Under the pieces are notes generated by a model. The model was given only the letters and a program-made list of their open reading frames with translations, did not search any database and was not told the origin of the DNA. Both the position numbers and the translations under genes were made by a program. Positions 35,854 through 44,154 of a stretch of DNA of 64,000 nt are shown here, one piece after another. Where the stretch lies: assembly GCF_024029335.1 (NCBI RefSeq), contig NZ_CP097116.1:124001-188000 (forward strand), given 5' to 3'. The DNA comes from Fructilactobacillus myrtifloralis. GTDB taxonomy: Bacteria; Bacillota; Bacilli; Lactobacillales; Lactobacillaceae. How positions within the stretch are numbered: position 1 is the stretch's first letter; each line of letters starts with the position of its first letter.

Positions 35854-36165
35854 ATGAAATTAACTGGGAAACAAAAACGGTTCTTACGGGCCAATGCGAA
35901 CCAACTCCGGCCGATTTTTTCCGTGGGGAAAAACGGACTGAATGCAACGTGGTTACAAGAGGTGGGCCGGGCCGTCGCAAAACGGGAACTTGTAAAGGTA
36001 AGCATCCAACAAAGTGCGGATGTTAGTCCCGCGGAAGTCAAACAGTTTATTGAAGCTAACAGTGAAATTCAGGTTGTGCAGACGATTGGGAAAACGGTCT
36101 TACTGTTTCAAGAAGCCAGTCAACCGAATCACCGTGATATTTCCCACGGTGTATTCCAGTTATAG
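35854..36165 (+). CDS. yhbY: CRM-domain RNA-binding protein YhbY (YqeI)
   Basis: A 103-residue protein consisting of one CRM domain: LTGKQKRFLRANANQLRPIF, SVGKNGLN with the GxxG-type loop, and RELVKVSI. E. coli YhbY binds pre-50S particles. AAGGAG precedes the ATG; nadD starts 9 bases after its stop. Confidence 0.93.
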   Translation: MKLTGKQKRFLRANANQLRPIFSVGKNGLNATWLQEVGRAVAKRELVKVSIQQSADVSPAEVKQFIEANSEIQVVQTIGKTVLLFQEASQPNHRDISHGVFQL

Positions 36166-36174
36166 GTTGTAGTC

Positions 36175-36753
36175 ATGCGGAAACAACGAATTGGACTACT
36201 CGGGGGGACCTTTAATCCGATCCACCAGGGCCACTTGTTGATTGCGGAGCAGGCCTATGCCCAACTGCAACTTGATCGAGTTGATTTTTTACCCGATTTT
36301 GAGCCTCCCCACGTTGATCATAAGGAAGCGATTGCGGCGCAGCACCGGGTGGAAATGTTACAGCGCGCCATTGTGGATAATCCCCACTTTGGAATTGAGC
36401 TAACGGAGATTCAGCGCCAGGGCACGAGTTATAGCTATACGACGTTGCAGACCTTACGAGCCACCCATCCCGATACCGAGTACTACTTCATTATTGGTGG
36501 GGACATGGTGGCCTACTTGCCAACCTGGTACCGGATTGCCGATTTGGTAAAGCTGGTAACCTTTGTGGGGGTTAATCGCGTGGGCACCACGACCGAGGCG
36601 CCGTATCCCGTGCATTGGATTAACGTGCCCACCTTTGCGGTTTCTTCGTCACTGATTCGAACCAAGTTACAACGGCACGAAGACGTCCGCTACCTGTTGC
36701 CAGATCCCGTTTTAAAATACATTAAGGAGCAAGGACTTTATGAAACAGAGTAA
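36175..36753 (+). CDS. nadD: Nicotinate-nucleotide adenylyltransferase
   Basis: A 192-residue enzyme forming nicotinate adenine dinucleotide from NaMN and ATP, the penultimate NAD step. LLGGTFNPIHQGHLLIA has the HxGH site, and VSSSLIRTKLQRHEDVRYLLP the C-terminal nucleotide motif. The end overlaps yqeK by 14 bases. Confidence 0.96.
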   Translation: MRKQRIGLLGGTFNPIHQGHLLIAEQAYAQLQLDRVDFLPDFEPPHVDHKEAIAAQHRVEMLQRAIVDNPHFGIELTEIQRQGTSYSYTTLQTLRATHPDTEYYFIIGGDMVAYLPTWYRIADLVKLVTFVGVNRVGTTTEAPYPVHWINVPTFAVSSSLIRTKLQRHEDVRYLLPDPVLKYIKEQGLYETE

Positions 36754-37342
36754 ACTAGATTATCACCAGTATGCTGATTTTAATCGTGACCAAATCATTG
36801 CGAAAATGCGCACCATGTTAAAGCCCAACCGGCTGGAACACTGTTTGCGGGTCGAGCAAACCGCCATTGAATTGGCAACGGAACAGCAGGCGGATCCCAC
36901 GGTCGCTGGCTTAGCCGGCCTCGTGCATGATTATGCCAAACAACGTCCCAAAGCTGATTTTGAGGCGGTAATTCAAACAGACCACCTAGATCCCGAGCTC
37001 TTAAACTACGGGAGCGCCATTTGGCACGGTTACGTGGGCTATCTGATGGTGCAACGCGAACTCGGGATTAATGATAACCGGATTTTACGGGCCGTGAAGT
37101 ACCACACGATTGGGGCCCCGGTCATGGATGTTTACGCCCAGATTGTGTACATGGCCGATTACATTGAGCCGGGGCGCGACTTTGCTGGCGTCACGGATGC
37201 TCGCAAGCTAACCCACGCCCGGTTATGGGATGGCGTTGTTTATCAAAATGCCCAAACGATGAAACGGTTAGTTACGCATGAACAAGCAGTCTATCCAGCA
37301 GCAATTGCGGCCTATAACGTGATTGTGGCTGGACAACAATAG
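36740..37342 (+). CDS. yqeK: HD-domain phosphohydrolase YqeK
   Basis: A 200-residue HD-domain enzyme; homologues hydrolyse diadenosine tetraphosphate to ADP symmetrically. The metal ligands are in HCLRVEQTAIELA, GLVHDYAKQRP and a later HTIGAPVMD. The context (nadD, rsfS) is the same as in B. subtilis. AAGGAGC lies just before the ATG, within the end of nadD. Confidence 0.92.
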   Translation: MKQSKLDYHQYADFNRDQIIAKMRTMLKPNRLEHCLRVEQTAIELATEQQADPTVAGLAGLVHDYAKQRPKADFEAVIQTDHLDPELLNYGSAIWHGYVGYLMVQRELGINDNRILRAVKYHTIGAPVMDVYAQIVYMADYIEPGRDFAGVTDARKLTHARLWDGVVYQNAQTMKRLVTHEQAVYPAAIAAYNVIVAGQQ

Positions 37343-37350
37343 GAGGATGT

Positions 37351-37710
37351 ATGGATAACCAAGCAATTTTAGAGACGGTCGTAAAAGCGGCTGACGAACG
37401 CCGTGCTCACGACATTGTTGTTTTAAACATTGAACGCCTGAGTGTGATGGGTCGGTACTTTGTCATCATGGATGCTGATTCTGATCGTCAGGTTAAGGCG
37501 ATTGCCAATAACATCATTGATAAGTTAGAAGAACAGCACGTCAAGGTTGATCACGTTGAAGGAAAAGATCAGGCTAATTGGATTTTAATTGAGGCGGGCG
37601 AAGTGATTATTCACGTCTTTAAACAGGAAACCCGGGAATTTTATAACCTGGAAAAACTGTGGGCCGATGCCCAAGTGGAAGACATTTCGGCTTGGATTGA
37701 CGAGGATTAG
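37351..37710 (+). CDS. rsfS: Ribosomal silencing factor RsfS
   Basis: A 119-residue protein that binds L14 and blocks 50S-30S joining in slow growth. VVLNIERLSVMGRYFVIMDA, DHVEGKDQANWILIEAGEVIIHVF and REFYNLEKLWADA are family signatures. AGGAGG is 5 bases upstream. Two bases separate it from the next gene. Confidence 0.95.
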   Translation: MDNQAILETVVKAADERRAHDIVVLNIERLSVMGRYFVIMDADSDRQVKAIANNIIDKLEEQHVKVDHVEGKDQANWILIEAGEVIIHVFKQETREFYNLEKLWADAQVEDISAWIDED

Positions 37711-37712
37711 GC

Positions 37713-38447
37713 ATGATTTATAGTCAGTTTGCCACGTTTTACGATCAACTATTTGATAATGAGTTGTATCCGCAATGGGCCGATTACGTAAAGCGGTGGG
37801 TTCAACCCCCAGCCCGGGTGTTAGATCTCGCCTGTGGCACCGGTCGGTTACTGGTGTTGTTAGATCAAGCTGGGTACCAGGTAACCGGGGTGGATTTGTC
37901 TGCCGATATGCTGGCACTTGCTAACCAGCACCTGGCAGAGGCGGAGACCACCGTCCCCTTATTACAACTAAATATGTTGGATTTGCAGGAGCTGGGCGAG
38001 TTTGACGCGGTCACGTGTTTTGACGATTCTTTGTGTTACTTACAGGATCTAAGCGAAGTCACGCAGGTTTTTCAAACGGTGGCTGACCGGCTGCCCGTCG
38101 GTGGGCAATTTTTGTTTGATGTAATTACGCCCTACCAAACCGATGTAAAGTACCCCGGGTACATGTACAATTATCAAGATGACGACCAGGCTTTCATGTG
38201 GACGACCTATGCGGGTAGTGAGCCCCATGCAGTTGAGCATGATTTGACCTTTTTTCACTACCAGCCTGAGCTAGATGCCTATGCCGCCTATGCAGAAACG
38301 CACTATGAGCGGACTTACCCACTCGGTGATTACGAACAAGCACTTCACAGTGCGGGGTTTGGCGAGATTATCGTGACCAGTGACTTTGGGAAAGCACCGG
38401 TTACCGATACCACTACCCGGTGGTTCTTTCGGGGTGTGAAGCAATGA
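37713..38447 (+). CDS. yqeM: SAM-dependent methyltransferase YqeM
   Basis: A 244-residue class I methyltransferase with motif I LDLACGTGRLLVLL, VTGVDLSADML and CFDDSLCYL. The substrate is not known for the family. It is invariably between rsfS and tmcAL in these bacteria, hinting at a tRNA or ribosome target. Its stop overlaps the tmcAL start. Confidence 0.88.
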   Translation: MIYSQFATFYDQLFDNELYPQWADYVKRWVQPPARVLDLACGTGRLLVLLDQAGYQVTGVDLSADMLALANQHLAEAETTVPLLQLNMLDLQELGEFDAVTCFDDSLCYLQDLSEVTQVFQTVADRLPVGGQFLFDVITPYQTDVKYPGYMYNYQDDDQAFMWTTYAGSEPHAVEHDLTFFHYQPELDAYAAYAETHYERTYPLGDYEQALHSAGFGEIIVTSDFGKAPVTDTTTRWFFRGVKQ

Positions 38448-39592
38448 CAGCACTGCGGGCCGTCGCGGTGATTGCTGAGTACGTTCCGTTTCATAATGGG
38501 CACCTGTGGCAATTACACGAGGCCCAACGACTGACCCAAGCTGACGTGACCGTGGCCATTATGAGTGGCAATTGGACCCAGCGGGGGGAACCGGCCGTCT
38601 TTGATAAGTGGACCAGAACGAAGATGGCGTTAGCCAATGGGGTTGATTTAGTAATTGAGTTGCCAGCGGTTTCTGCCGTTCAGCCGGCCCATTTGTTTGC
38701 CCAGCGAGCCGTGGAGCTGGTGCAAGCTTTACACTGTGACGATTTATCGTTTGGCAGTGAACATCCGGATTGGGATTTTAACCAGCTGGCGCAACTCGAC
38801 GTCCAGGCCACCGGACAAGAATTTCAGGATCACCACTTGAATTTTCCCACGGCTTTTCGCCAGGCGCTGCTGCGGGAGTATGGACTGGCATTGCAGGAAC
38901 CAAACGATACGTTGGGATTTTGGTACGCCCAGGCGGCGGGGCAGTTTTCGCATCCTGTGCACCTGGTTCCGGTAAAACGCCAGGGCAGTGGTCATCGTGA
39001 CCAGCAACTCGGGCGGACGATTTCGAGTGGAACGGCGATTCGCCGGGCATTACTGGCCGGGGATTTGGATTACCGCACCAGTGTTCCCGCTGCCAGTAAC
39101 CAGGCGTGGACCGGATTAACCCCCTTAGATTGGGAACAATTTTGGCCGTATTTGAAGTATGCGATTACCCAGCAGACGCCTGCCGAATTACGTCAGATTT
39201 ACCAGATGACAGAGGGCCTAGAGTACCGGTTACAACGGTTGGCGCCATCGGCACCTTCGTTTGCAAACTTTTTAGCGGCTGTAAAAACCAAACGGTATAC
39301 CTATCCGCGGTTACAACGCTTATGTACGTATATTTTACTTAACTTTCAGGCCCAGGCTGTTCGTGATTATCAACCGGTGCTGCGGGTCTTAGGAATGACA
39401 ACCCGGGGCCAGCAGTACCTGCATACGGTCAAAAAACACCTGGAACTCCCGTTGATTACGACGGCCAGTAAAACTGCTCTGGACCAGGACCTTGCCTTAG
39501 AGGCGCGCGCGGGCTTAGTCACGGAGCTGGTTAATGGTCGGATTCAAGATCGGGGACGATCGGTAATCCGGAAACCAGCTATCAAGGAGTAG
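38444..39592 (+). CDS. tmcAL: tRNA(Met) cytidine acetate ligase TmcAL (YlbM)
   Basis: A 382-residue nucleotidyltransferase-fold enzyme making ac4C34 in elongator tRNA-Met from acetate and ATP. The nucleotide-binding stretch is IAEYVPFHNGHLWQL with HxGH, followed by IMSGNWTQRGEPA and the ISSGTAIRRALL motif. The real start is 38444 with GGGGTG upstream, not the in-frame ATG at 38420. It is a little shorter than the Bacillus protein. Confidence 0.92.
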   Translation: MTALRAVAVIAEYVPFHNGHLWQLHEAQRLTQADVTVAIMSGNWTQRGEPAVFDKWTRTKMALANGVDLVIELPAVSAVQPAHLFAQRAVELVQALHCDDLSFGSEHPDWDFNQLAQLDVQATGQEFQDHHLNFPTAFRQALLREYGLALQEPNDTLGFWYAQAAGQFSHPVHLVPVKRQGSGHRDQQLGRTISSGTAIRRALLAGDLDYRTSVPAASNQAWTGLTPLDWEQFWPYLKYAITQQTPAELRQIYQMTEGLEYRLQRLAPSAPSFANFLAAVKTKRYTYPRLQRLCTYILLNFQAQAVRDYQPVLRVLGMTTRGQQYLHTVKKHLELPLITTASKTALDQDLALEARAGLVTELVNGRIQDRGRSVIRKPAIKE

Positions 39593-39595
39593 ACC

Positions 39596-39624
39596 TTGAC
39601 ATCGATTTTTATTGTCAGTATAAT
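39596..39624 (+). promoter_or_regulatory. Full-consensus promoter of ylbN-rpmF
   Basis: TTGACA (39596-39601), exactly 17 bases, TATAAT (39619-39624): perfect sigma-A consensus, the best promoter I see in the window, fitting a ribosomal protein transcript. Confidence 0.92.
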
Positions 39625-39651
39625 TACAATTGTTGCATTGGAGGTATTTAT

Positions 39652-40206
39652 ATGAAGTGGTCCTTTGAAAAGTTACAAGGTTATCAAAAGGAACCGTTCA
39701 CAGAGCAGGGTACGCTTGATTTGAAGGCGGACCTTCTGGAGCGATATCCGCAGGAGATTTTAGATGCAACGCCATTTACGGTCCAAGTTTCTGCTGTAGC
39801 TGATAACGGGGATGTAATCATTGATGCCGACGTTGAAGGAACGGTGACGGTACCATCGTCGCGTTCATTAACACCGTTTTCATTGCCACTGAAATTTCAT
39901 TTTTCCGAAGTGTATGTCAACACGAAGGCCGCCTTTAATCGCTATGAGAATGAGGTTGTCGTTATCAAGGTTGATGACGATGGAAAGGTTGATTTTGACA
40001 AAGCAGTGGCAGATAATGTGATTGTGCAGATTCCAATGCAAGTACTTTCGCCAGCCGAACGGGCCGGAGCTAAAATGCCGGCCGGTGAGGACTGGGAAGT
40101 GATTTCCGAAGCTGACTTTAACGAGCAGCACGCGGAAGCTAAACAAGTTGATCCACGTCTTGCTAGTCTGAAGCAGTTTTATGCGGATGATGACGACAAG
40201 GCTTAA
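39652..40206 (+). CDS. DUF177/YceD family protein (YlbN)
   Basis: A 184-residue acidic protein of the DUF177 family, nearly always upstream of rpmF and linked to 23S rRNA metabolism in plants and bacteria. Visible are VDADVEGTVTVPSSRSLTP-like central strands (cysteine-free here) and the C-terminal VDPRLASLKQFYADDD. GGAGG precedes the ATG. It shares the strong promoter at 39596 with rpmF. Confidence 0.88.
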   Translation: MKWSFEKLQGYQKEPFTEQGTLDLKADLLERYPQEILDATPFTVQVSAVADNGDVIIDADVEGTVTVPSSRSLTPFSLPLKFHFSEVYVNTKAAFNRYENEVVVIKVDDDGKVDFDKAVADNVIVQIPMQVLSPAERAGAKMPAGEDWEVISEADFNEQHAEAKQVDPRLASLKQFYADDDDKA

Positions 40207-40247
40207 AAATTCACTAGTGGAAATTAATTAAGGGGAGGTTGTTATTA

Positions 40248-40430
40248 ATGGCTGTACCAAAGCGAAAAACTTCGAAAGCAAGAAGAGATATGCGTCGTGG
40301 TCACATTAAGTTGACGGTACCGGGCATGAGTCCATGTCCTAACTGTGGTGAACTGCGGAAGTCTCACTATGTTTGCCCAAGTTGTGGTTACTACAACGGC
40401 AAGGAAGTTGTTGCTCAAAAGAACAACTAA
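40248..40430 (+). CDS. rpmF: Ribosomal protein L32
   Basis: A 60-residue protein: [17 protein letters not shown], then a zinc ribbon with CPNCGE and CPSCGY (four cysteines, so the zinc-bearing form). The start is placed at 40248 after GGGGAGG; the upstream in-frame ATG would add three residues only. Confidence 0.97.
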   Translation: MAVPKRKTSKARRDMRRGHIKLTVPGMSPCPNCGELRKSHYVCPSCGYYNGKEVVAQKNN

Positions 40431-40440
40431 TATTTAGAAA

Positions 40441-40480
40441 GAACGGCGAAAACACCATGGGTTTTCGCCGTTCTTTTTTT
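40441..40480 (+). terminator. Terminator after rpmF
   Basis: GAACGGCGAAAAC (40441-40453) pairs with GTTTTCGCCGTTC (40461-40473), followed by T to 40480. Confidence 0.92.
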
Positions 40481-40488
40481 ATCCCCAA

Positions 40489-40516
40489 TTGACATTGGTT
40501 TTAGCTCTGTTAAAAT
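40489..40516 (+). promoter_or_regulatory. Promoter of gshA
   Basis: TTGACA (40489-40494), 16 bases, TAAAAT (40511-40516). Transcription would start near 40523, leaving a leader of about 185 bases. Confidence 0.8.
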
Positions 40517-40522
40517 ACGAAT

Positions 40523-40707
40523 AACTAAAAGTAAGTAACGCCTCAAAATGATGATTTAACGAACAGTTACGGCACGCGATAAGTCCATGTTCCTGATTTT
40601 TGCTTTTCCAGAGTGGATGGTGGTAAAAAGCGGGGGCATCGCCAACCCGCCCGGACGTTACTTAGCAGTTGATGAGGGATTAGAGCAAATGAGAAAGAGG
40701 GACCACG
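40523..40707 (+). promoter_or_regulatory. Long structured leader RNA of gshA, unassigned
   Basis: TAAGTAACG (40532-40540) pairs perfectly with CGTTACTTA (40656-40664), closing a domain of about 115 bases. Inside are GAACA/TGTTC (40561-40565 with 40588-40592), GCGGG-GGC/GCC-CCCGC (40630-40650), and a competing GCTTTT/AAAAGC (40602-40607 with 40626-40631). GTGGT (40620-40624) can pair with ACCAC (40702-40706) just before the gshA ATG. I recognise no T-box, riboswitch core or terminator. Cis-regulation of gshA is inferred. Confidence 0.55.
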
Positions 40708-42150
40708 ATGGGGCAAAAAAAGCAGAACGCAGCTGGAACAGTTGAAACGTTACTATCTGGTTGGACCGGCGTCGAAATTGAGGAGCACCGGGTGGAACAA
40801 CATCCCCGCAGGCTATCGCGGTTTGATCACCCGGCTCAACTGGGAGACCGGCACTACCAACCCTACTTTCAAACTGATTTTTCGGAAAGTATGGAGGAGT
40901 TAATTACGGCTCCGCACCAAGCAGTCCAAGCGGTCAGTAGCCAATTGCACAGTTTGCAGCAGTTACTAACGGAACAATTGCATCCAGATGAAGTGATTTG
41001 GCCCCTGTCCATGCCTCCCAAGTTGCAACCAAGTGACGTAACCTTTTTAGAAAAGACCTTCAAACGTGATTGGTATCAGGGATATCGGGATTTATTGCTC
41101 GCGAAGTACGGACCGTTGCAGCACATTATGTGTGGGGTGCACGTTAGTTACTCGCCAACGCCCGCGATCGTGAGCTGGTATCAAGCGCAACACCAAATTG
41201 CGGACCGAGTAACAGCCAAAAACCAGTTGATGTTTCAAATCACCCAGGAGTTAGTGGGATTTCGGTGGTTATTAACGTATTTATTTGGAGCCAGTCCGCT
41301 GGATGAAAATCAACCAGCGCCCCGTCCCTTGGTGCGCTCGCTGCGCGCCAGTCATCGGGGATTTGGAAACCGATCGGATGTTCACGTTAGCTATCAGCGG
41401 CTGGCGGATTTTGTTAACCAACAACTCGAGGCGATTCGCACGAAAAAATTATTTGCACCGAGTGAGTTTTACGGACCAGTGCGCTTAAAGGCCAAAAACG
41501 GGTTGGCTTCGATTCCGCAGCAGGGGATTGATTATTTGGAATTACGGACGCTCGATAACGATCCCTTTGCTACGGACGGCGTTGCTCCAACGACCCTCCG
41601 GGTGGTTCGCTTACTAATTCTGGCAGGGATCTTGTTTCCAGAACCTTGGGATGCTGAGCGCCTGGCGACCGCTGCTGCTGCCAACGATCAGGTTGCCCTC
41701 GCCGCTCCGACGGCCCCGTTGCCGGCCGATTTGCAGGCTAGCGCGAAGCAGTTAGTGGAGCGGTTACAAACCGTTGTGAAGCAATTACCCAATCCCGCAG
41801 ATTGGCAGGCCAGCTTAGCAATGGTGCGTGATCGACTCCAGGATCCAGATCAGACCACCGCGGGGCGGTTAGTGCCCTATGTCCACCAGGATTCTCTAAG
41901 TGATTTTGGCTTTCAACGGGGGCTTGCAACCAAACGGGCTCGCCAAGGAGCGGCGTTGAGCGCGCAATTTCCGGACGTTGTTCCAGAGTTGGTTCCGGTG
42001 TATCGCTATCTTGCGCAAACTGGCATTCCATTTAGAGTGCAGGACCCAACTAAACTGGTGGTAACCATTGCTGATCAGACCCCGATCACGGTGACCAATC
42101 CCGCGCAACTAGCTGAGCTTCAAGCACTGTGGCAAGCGCATTTTCAGTAG
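40708..42150 (+). CDS. gshA: Glutamate-cysteine ligase (stand-alone GshA)
   Basis: A 480-residue gamma-glutamylcysteine synthetase. Family segments: QTDFSESMEELITAPH, WPLSMPPKL, HIMCGVHVSYS, SLRASHRGFGN and YLELRTLDNDPFA. It ends before any ATP-grasp domain, so it is the single-function enzyme, not the fused GshF, and no gshB is nearby; the product may be gamma-glutamylcysteine unless gshB lies elsewhere. AGAGGGA precedes the ATG. A long structured leader and own promoter suggest individual control. Confidence 0.9.
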   Translation: MGQKKQNAAGTVETLLSGWTGVEIEEHRVEQHPRRLSRFDHPAQLGDRHYQPYFQTDFSESMEELITAPHQAVQAVSSQLHSLQQLLTEQLHPDEVIWPLSMPPKLQPSDVTFLEKTFKRDWYQGYRDLLLAKYGPLQHIMCGVHVSYSPTPAIVSWYQAQHQIADRVTAKNQLMFQITQELVGFRWLLTYLFGASPLDENQPAPRPLVRSLRASHRGFGNRSDVHVSYQRLADFVNQQLEAIRTKKLFAPSEFYGPVRLKAKNGLASIPQQGIDYLELRTLDNDPFATDGVAPTTLRVVRLLILAGILFPEPWDAERLATAAAANDQVALAAPTAPLPADLQASAKQLVERLQTVVKQLPNPADWQASLAMVRDRLQDPDQTTAGRLVPYVHQDSLSDFGFQRGLATKRARQGAALSAQFPDVVPELVPVYRYLAQTGIPFRVQDPTKLVVTIADQTPITVTNPAQLAELQALWQAHFQ

Positions 42151-42178
42151 TTGCGGCTAACGATTAGCGCCAGAATCA

Positions 42179-42187
42179 TGGTATAAT
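42179..42187 (+). promoter_or_regulatory. Extended -10 promoter of the BI-1 gene
   Basis: TGG followed by TATAAT (42182-42187); -35 is not clear. Confidence 0.6.
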
Positions 42188-42220
42188 AGTACTTGATAAC
42201 TTAATAAAGGGGGTTACATT

Positions 42221-42922
42221 ATGAATGGTGAAATTTTAGGAAACACGCAAGACCTCGCCCAACGGTTAATTGCCAAAACGTACCAAAAGGTGACGATTGG
42301 GTTAATCATTACGGGGCTTGTGATGGCCTTCATGGCAACGTTTATGCGTGGCTTTATCATGTCAATGGGGTTAGGAACTTCGTTAATCTTTTTGGTAATT
42401 ATGATTGGGCTCATGTTTATGCTATCCCGCTCGGTTAGCAATGAAAACTCCAGCCCGTCGACTGCCAACGCAATTTATTATGCCTTGACGGTTTTGTTTG
42501 GAGTTTCGACGAGTCCGCTCTTGGTTTACTACAACATGAATACCGTTGGGTTAGCGATGTTAGCCACGGCACTCATGTTTGGGGGCTTAACCTACTATGC
42601 CAACCACACCAAGAAGAATTACATTCCAATGGGAATCTATTTATTCTGGGCTTTGTTAGCAGCGGTCGTGTTATCGATTGTGGCCATTTTCATTCGCATC
42701 CCAGGGTTCTACCTGCTCATAGATGTCGTCTTGTTAGTAATCTTTTCGTTCTACATCATCGTTGATACGCAGAGCGTTAAGCAATACGCTAACCAAGTAA
42801 CGTCAGAAAGTCAGTTAGAAAAGTACAGTACCATTGGCGCCTTAAACATCTACATTGATGTCTTGAATCTGTTTGAAATTTTGGTTGAACTCTTCGGAGC
42901 TGGTCAAAGTAATAATAATTAG
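42221..42922 (+). CDS. Bax inhibitor-1/YccA family membrane protein
   Basis: A 233-residue protein with seven predicted membrane helices, the first near residues 25-45 and the last near 205-225. The C-terminal pattern FSFYIIVDTQSV...ALNIYIDVLNLFEILVEL, of which FYIIVDTQSV and LNIYIDVLNLF are visible signatures, is the BI-1 family mark; the aspartates form the pH-sensitive calcium leak site in studied members. Function here is unknown, perhaps ion leak or membrane-protease regulation. Own promoter and terminator. Confidence 0.9.
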   Translation: MNGEILGNTQDLAQRLIAKTYQKVTIGLIITGLVMAFMATFMRGFIMSMGLGTSLIFLVIMIGLMFMLSRSVSNENSSPSTANAIYYALTVLFGVSTSPLLVYYNMNTVGLAMLATALMFGGLTYYANHTKKNYIPMGIYLFWALLAAVVLSIVAIFIRIPGFYLLIDVVLLVIFSFYIIVDTQSVKQYANQVTSESQLEKYSTIGALNIYIDVLNLFEILVELFGAGQSNNN

Positions 42923-42928
42923 ATTCCA

Positions 42929-42957
42929 AAAAACACCTTTCGTTTGAGAGGTGTTTT
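42929..42957 (+). terminator. Terminator after the BI-1 gene
   Basis: AACACCT (42932-42938) pairs with AGGTGTT (42949-42955) with A/T flanks allowing extension; T-run to 42958. Confidence 0.8.
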
Positions 42958-43030
42958 TCGTTTGCACTGCGGTGGAATGGCAAGTCAGCCTCGGTAAGGC
43001 AACTTAGGTTACTTAGGTAATGGCACCAAA

Positions 43031-43062
43031 AAAAGCATTGTTCATGGGAACAATGCTTTTTT
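43031..43062. terminator. Bidirectional terminator at the end of yidC
   Basis: GCATTGTTC (43035-43043) pairs with GAACAATGC (43048-43056), flanked by A and T runs. It ends the minus-strand yidC transcript and backs up the previous terminator. The 43 bases between 42958 and 43030 hold nothing else I can see. Confidence 0.88.
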
Positions 43063-43067
43063 ACTAG

Positions 43068-43994
43068 TTAGTCATCGTGATGATGGCGTTGTTTATTTTG
43101 ATTGCGGTGGGATTGGGGTTGCTCAGTCGTAGACTGGTCCTGTTCCTCTTTGGCAATTTGATCTTCGGTCTGGACCACTTCTTCTGGGACCACCACCTTG
43201 GGCGGATTCCGTTTGGCTTCAGCATTAACCTGGGCCACAATTTTAGGCCGGTAGGCGTTGACAATCAGTTGTTGCAGGATTGCAAAGAGCCCACCAATGA
43301 AGAAGTAGATCCCGAGTCCAGCCGGAGAAGACATGGTTACAAAGAAAATCATAATCGGACTAATTAACATCATAAAGCCCATTTGTTTCCGTTGCTCCTT
43401 GGGCATGCCAATTACAGACAGATAACCTTGGATTCCATATACAATTAGAGAGAGGACGGCTAACAAGAGACTCCGTTGCCCCAGTTGAATGCCCATGAAC
43501 ACCGTGTGAGAAAGTTCTGGTGAATACCGGATGGCCGCGTAGAGGGCGGCAAAGACGGGTAGTTGAATGAGGAGGGGTAAGCAACCAATTCCTCCGGTCA
43601 TACTGATATCATTGTCTTTATAGAGCCGCATCATTTGTTGATTAAGGGCCATTTGTTCCTGTTGGGTTTTGGCATTTTTCATCAACTGTTGAAGCTTCGT
43701 TAACTGCGGTTTGACGAGGGCCATTTTTTCCTGCTGGACGGTGGATTTTTTCACCTGGTTGACCATCATCGGCAGTAACAGTAATCGAACGACGACGGTA
43801 ATCACGATGAGGGACCAGCCGTAGCCTCCAACGAACTTGGCGAGCCAATCCATTACGTGTTGACCGGGAACAGCCAGGTAGTCATAAACTAATCCATAGG
43901 GTTTGCCGTGGGCGTCCGTTTGCACACAACCAGACAGCGTCAACCCAGCGAGCCCAGTCAGACCTAATAAGGCCAGTTTTTTGCCGATTTTCAT
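43068..43994 (-). CDS. yidC: Membrane protein insertase YidC (OxaA type, lipoprotein)
   Basis: A 308-residue insertase that threads proteins into the membrane with or without Sec. A lipoprotein signal with LSGC (Cys23) comes first; five membrane helices follow, including GWSLIVITVVVRLLLLPMMV with the conserved hydrophilic-groove Arg, and ISMTGGIGCLPLLIQLPVF. The tail (about 50 residues) is charged and ends in RHHHDD, as in ribosome-contacting YidC2 proteins. No rnpA or jag neighbour, so this is probably the second paralogue. AAAGGAG precedes the ATG at 43994; the open frame extends to 44018. Confidence 0.94.
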   Translation of the reverse strand: MKIGKKLALLGLTGLAGLTLSGCVQTDAHGKPYGLVYDYLAVPGQHVMDWLAKFVGGYGWSLIVITVVVRLLLLPMMVNQVKKSTVQQEKMALVKPQLTKLQQLMKNAKTQQEQMALNQQMMRLYKDNDISMTGGIGCLPLLIQLPVFAALYAAIRYSPELSHTVFMGIQLGQRSLLLAVLSLIVYGIQGYLSVIGMPKEQRKQMGFMMLISPIMIFFVTMSSPAGLGIYFFIGGLFAILQQLIVNAYRPKIVAQVNAEAKRNPPKVVVPEEVVQTEDQIAKEEQDQSTTEQPQSHRNQNKQRHHHDD

Positions 43995-44154
43995 ATTATT
44001 TACTCCTTTAACTTTCAATCATAGCTCTAATCTTAACCTAAACCCCACCGAACTGCAATTTTATGCCTGCTTAGTCAGGGCTTCGAAGTTAAATGCTACC
44101 TTTTGGTGGGGATGTGATAAAATTAGCTTAATTAGGAAACAAGCGGGGATTAAG

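Noticed and set aside
40523-40707. gshA leader as a T-box, 6S RNA or SRP RNA
   Set aside because: No GGTGG-ACCGCG core, no terminator, no SRP GGAAG apical motif, and too short for a 6S-like long rod.
43903-44154. N-terminal extension of the TrmH-family gene
   Set aside because: It runs antisense through the yidC start and its upstream region; GGGGA and the normal family start are at 44155.
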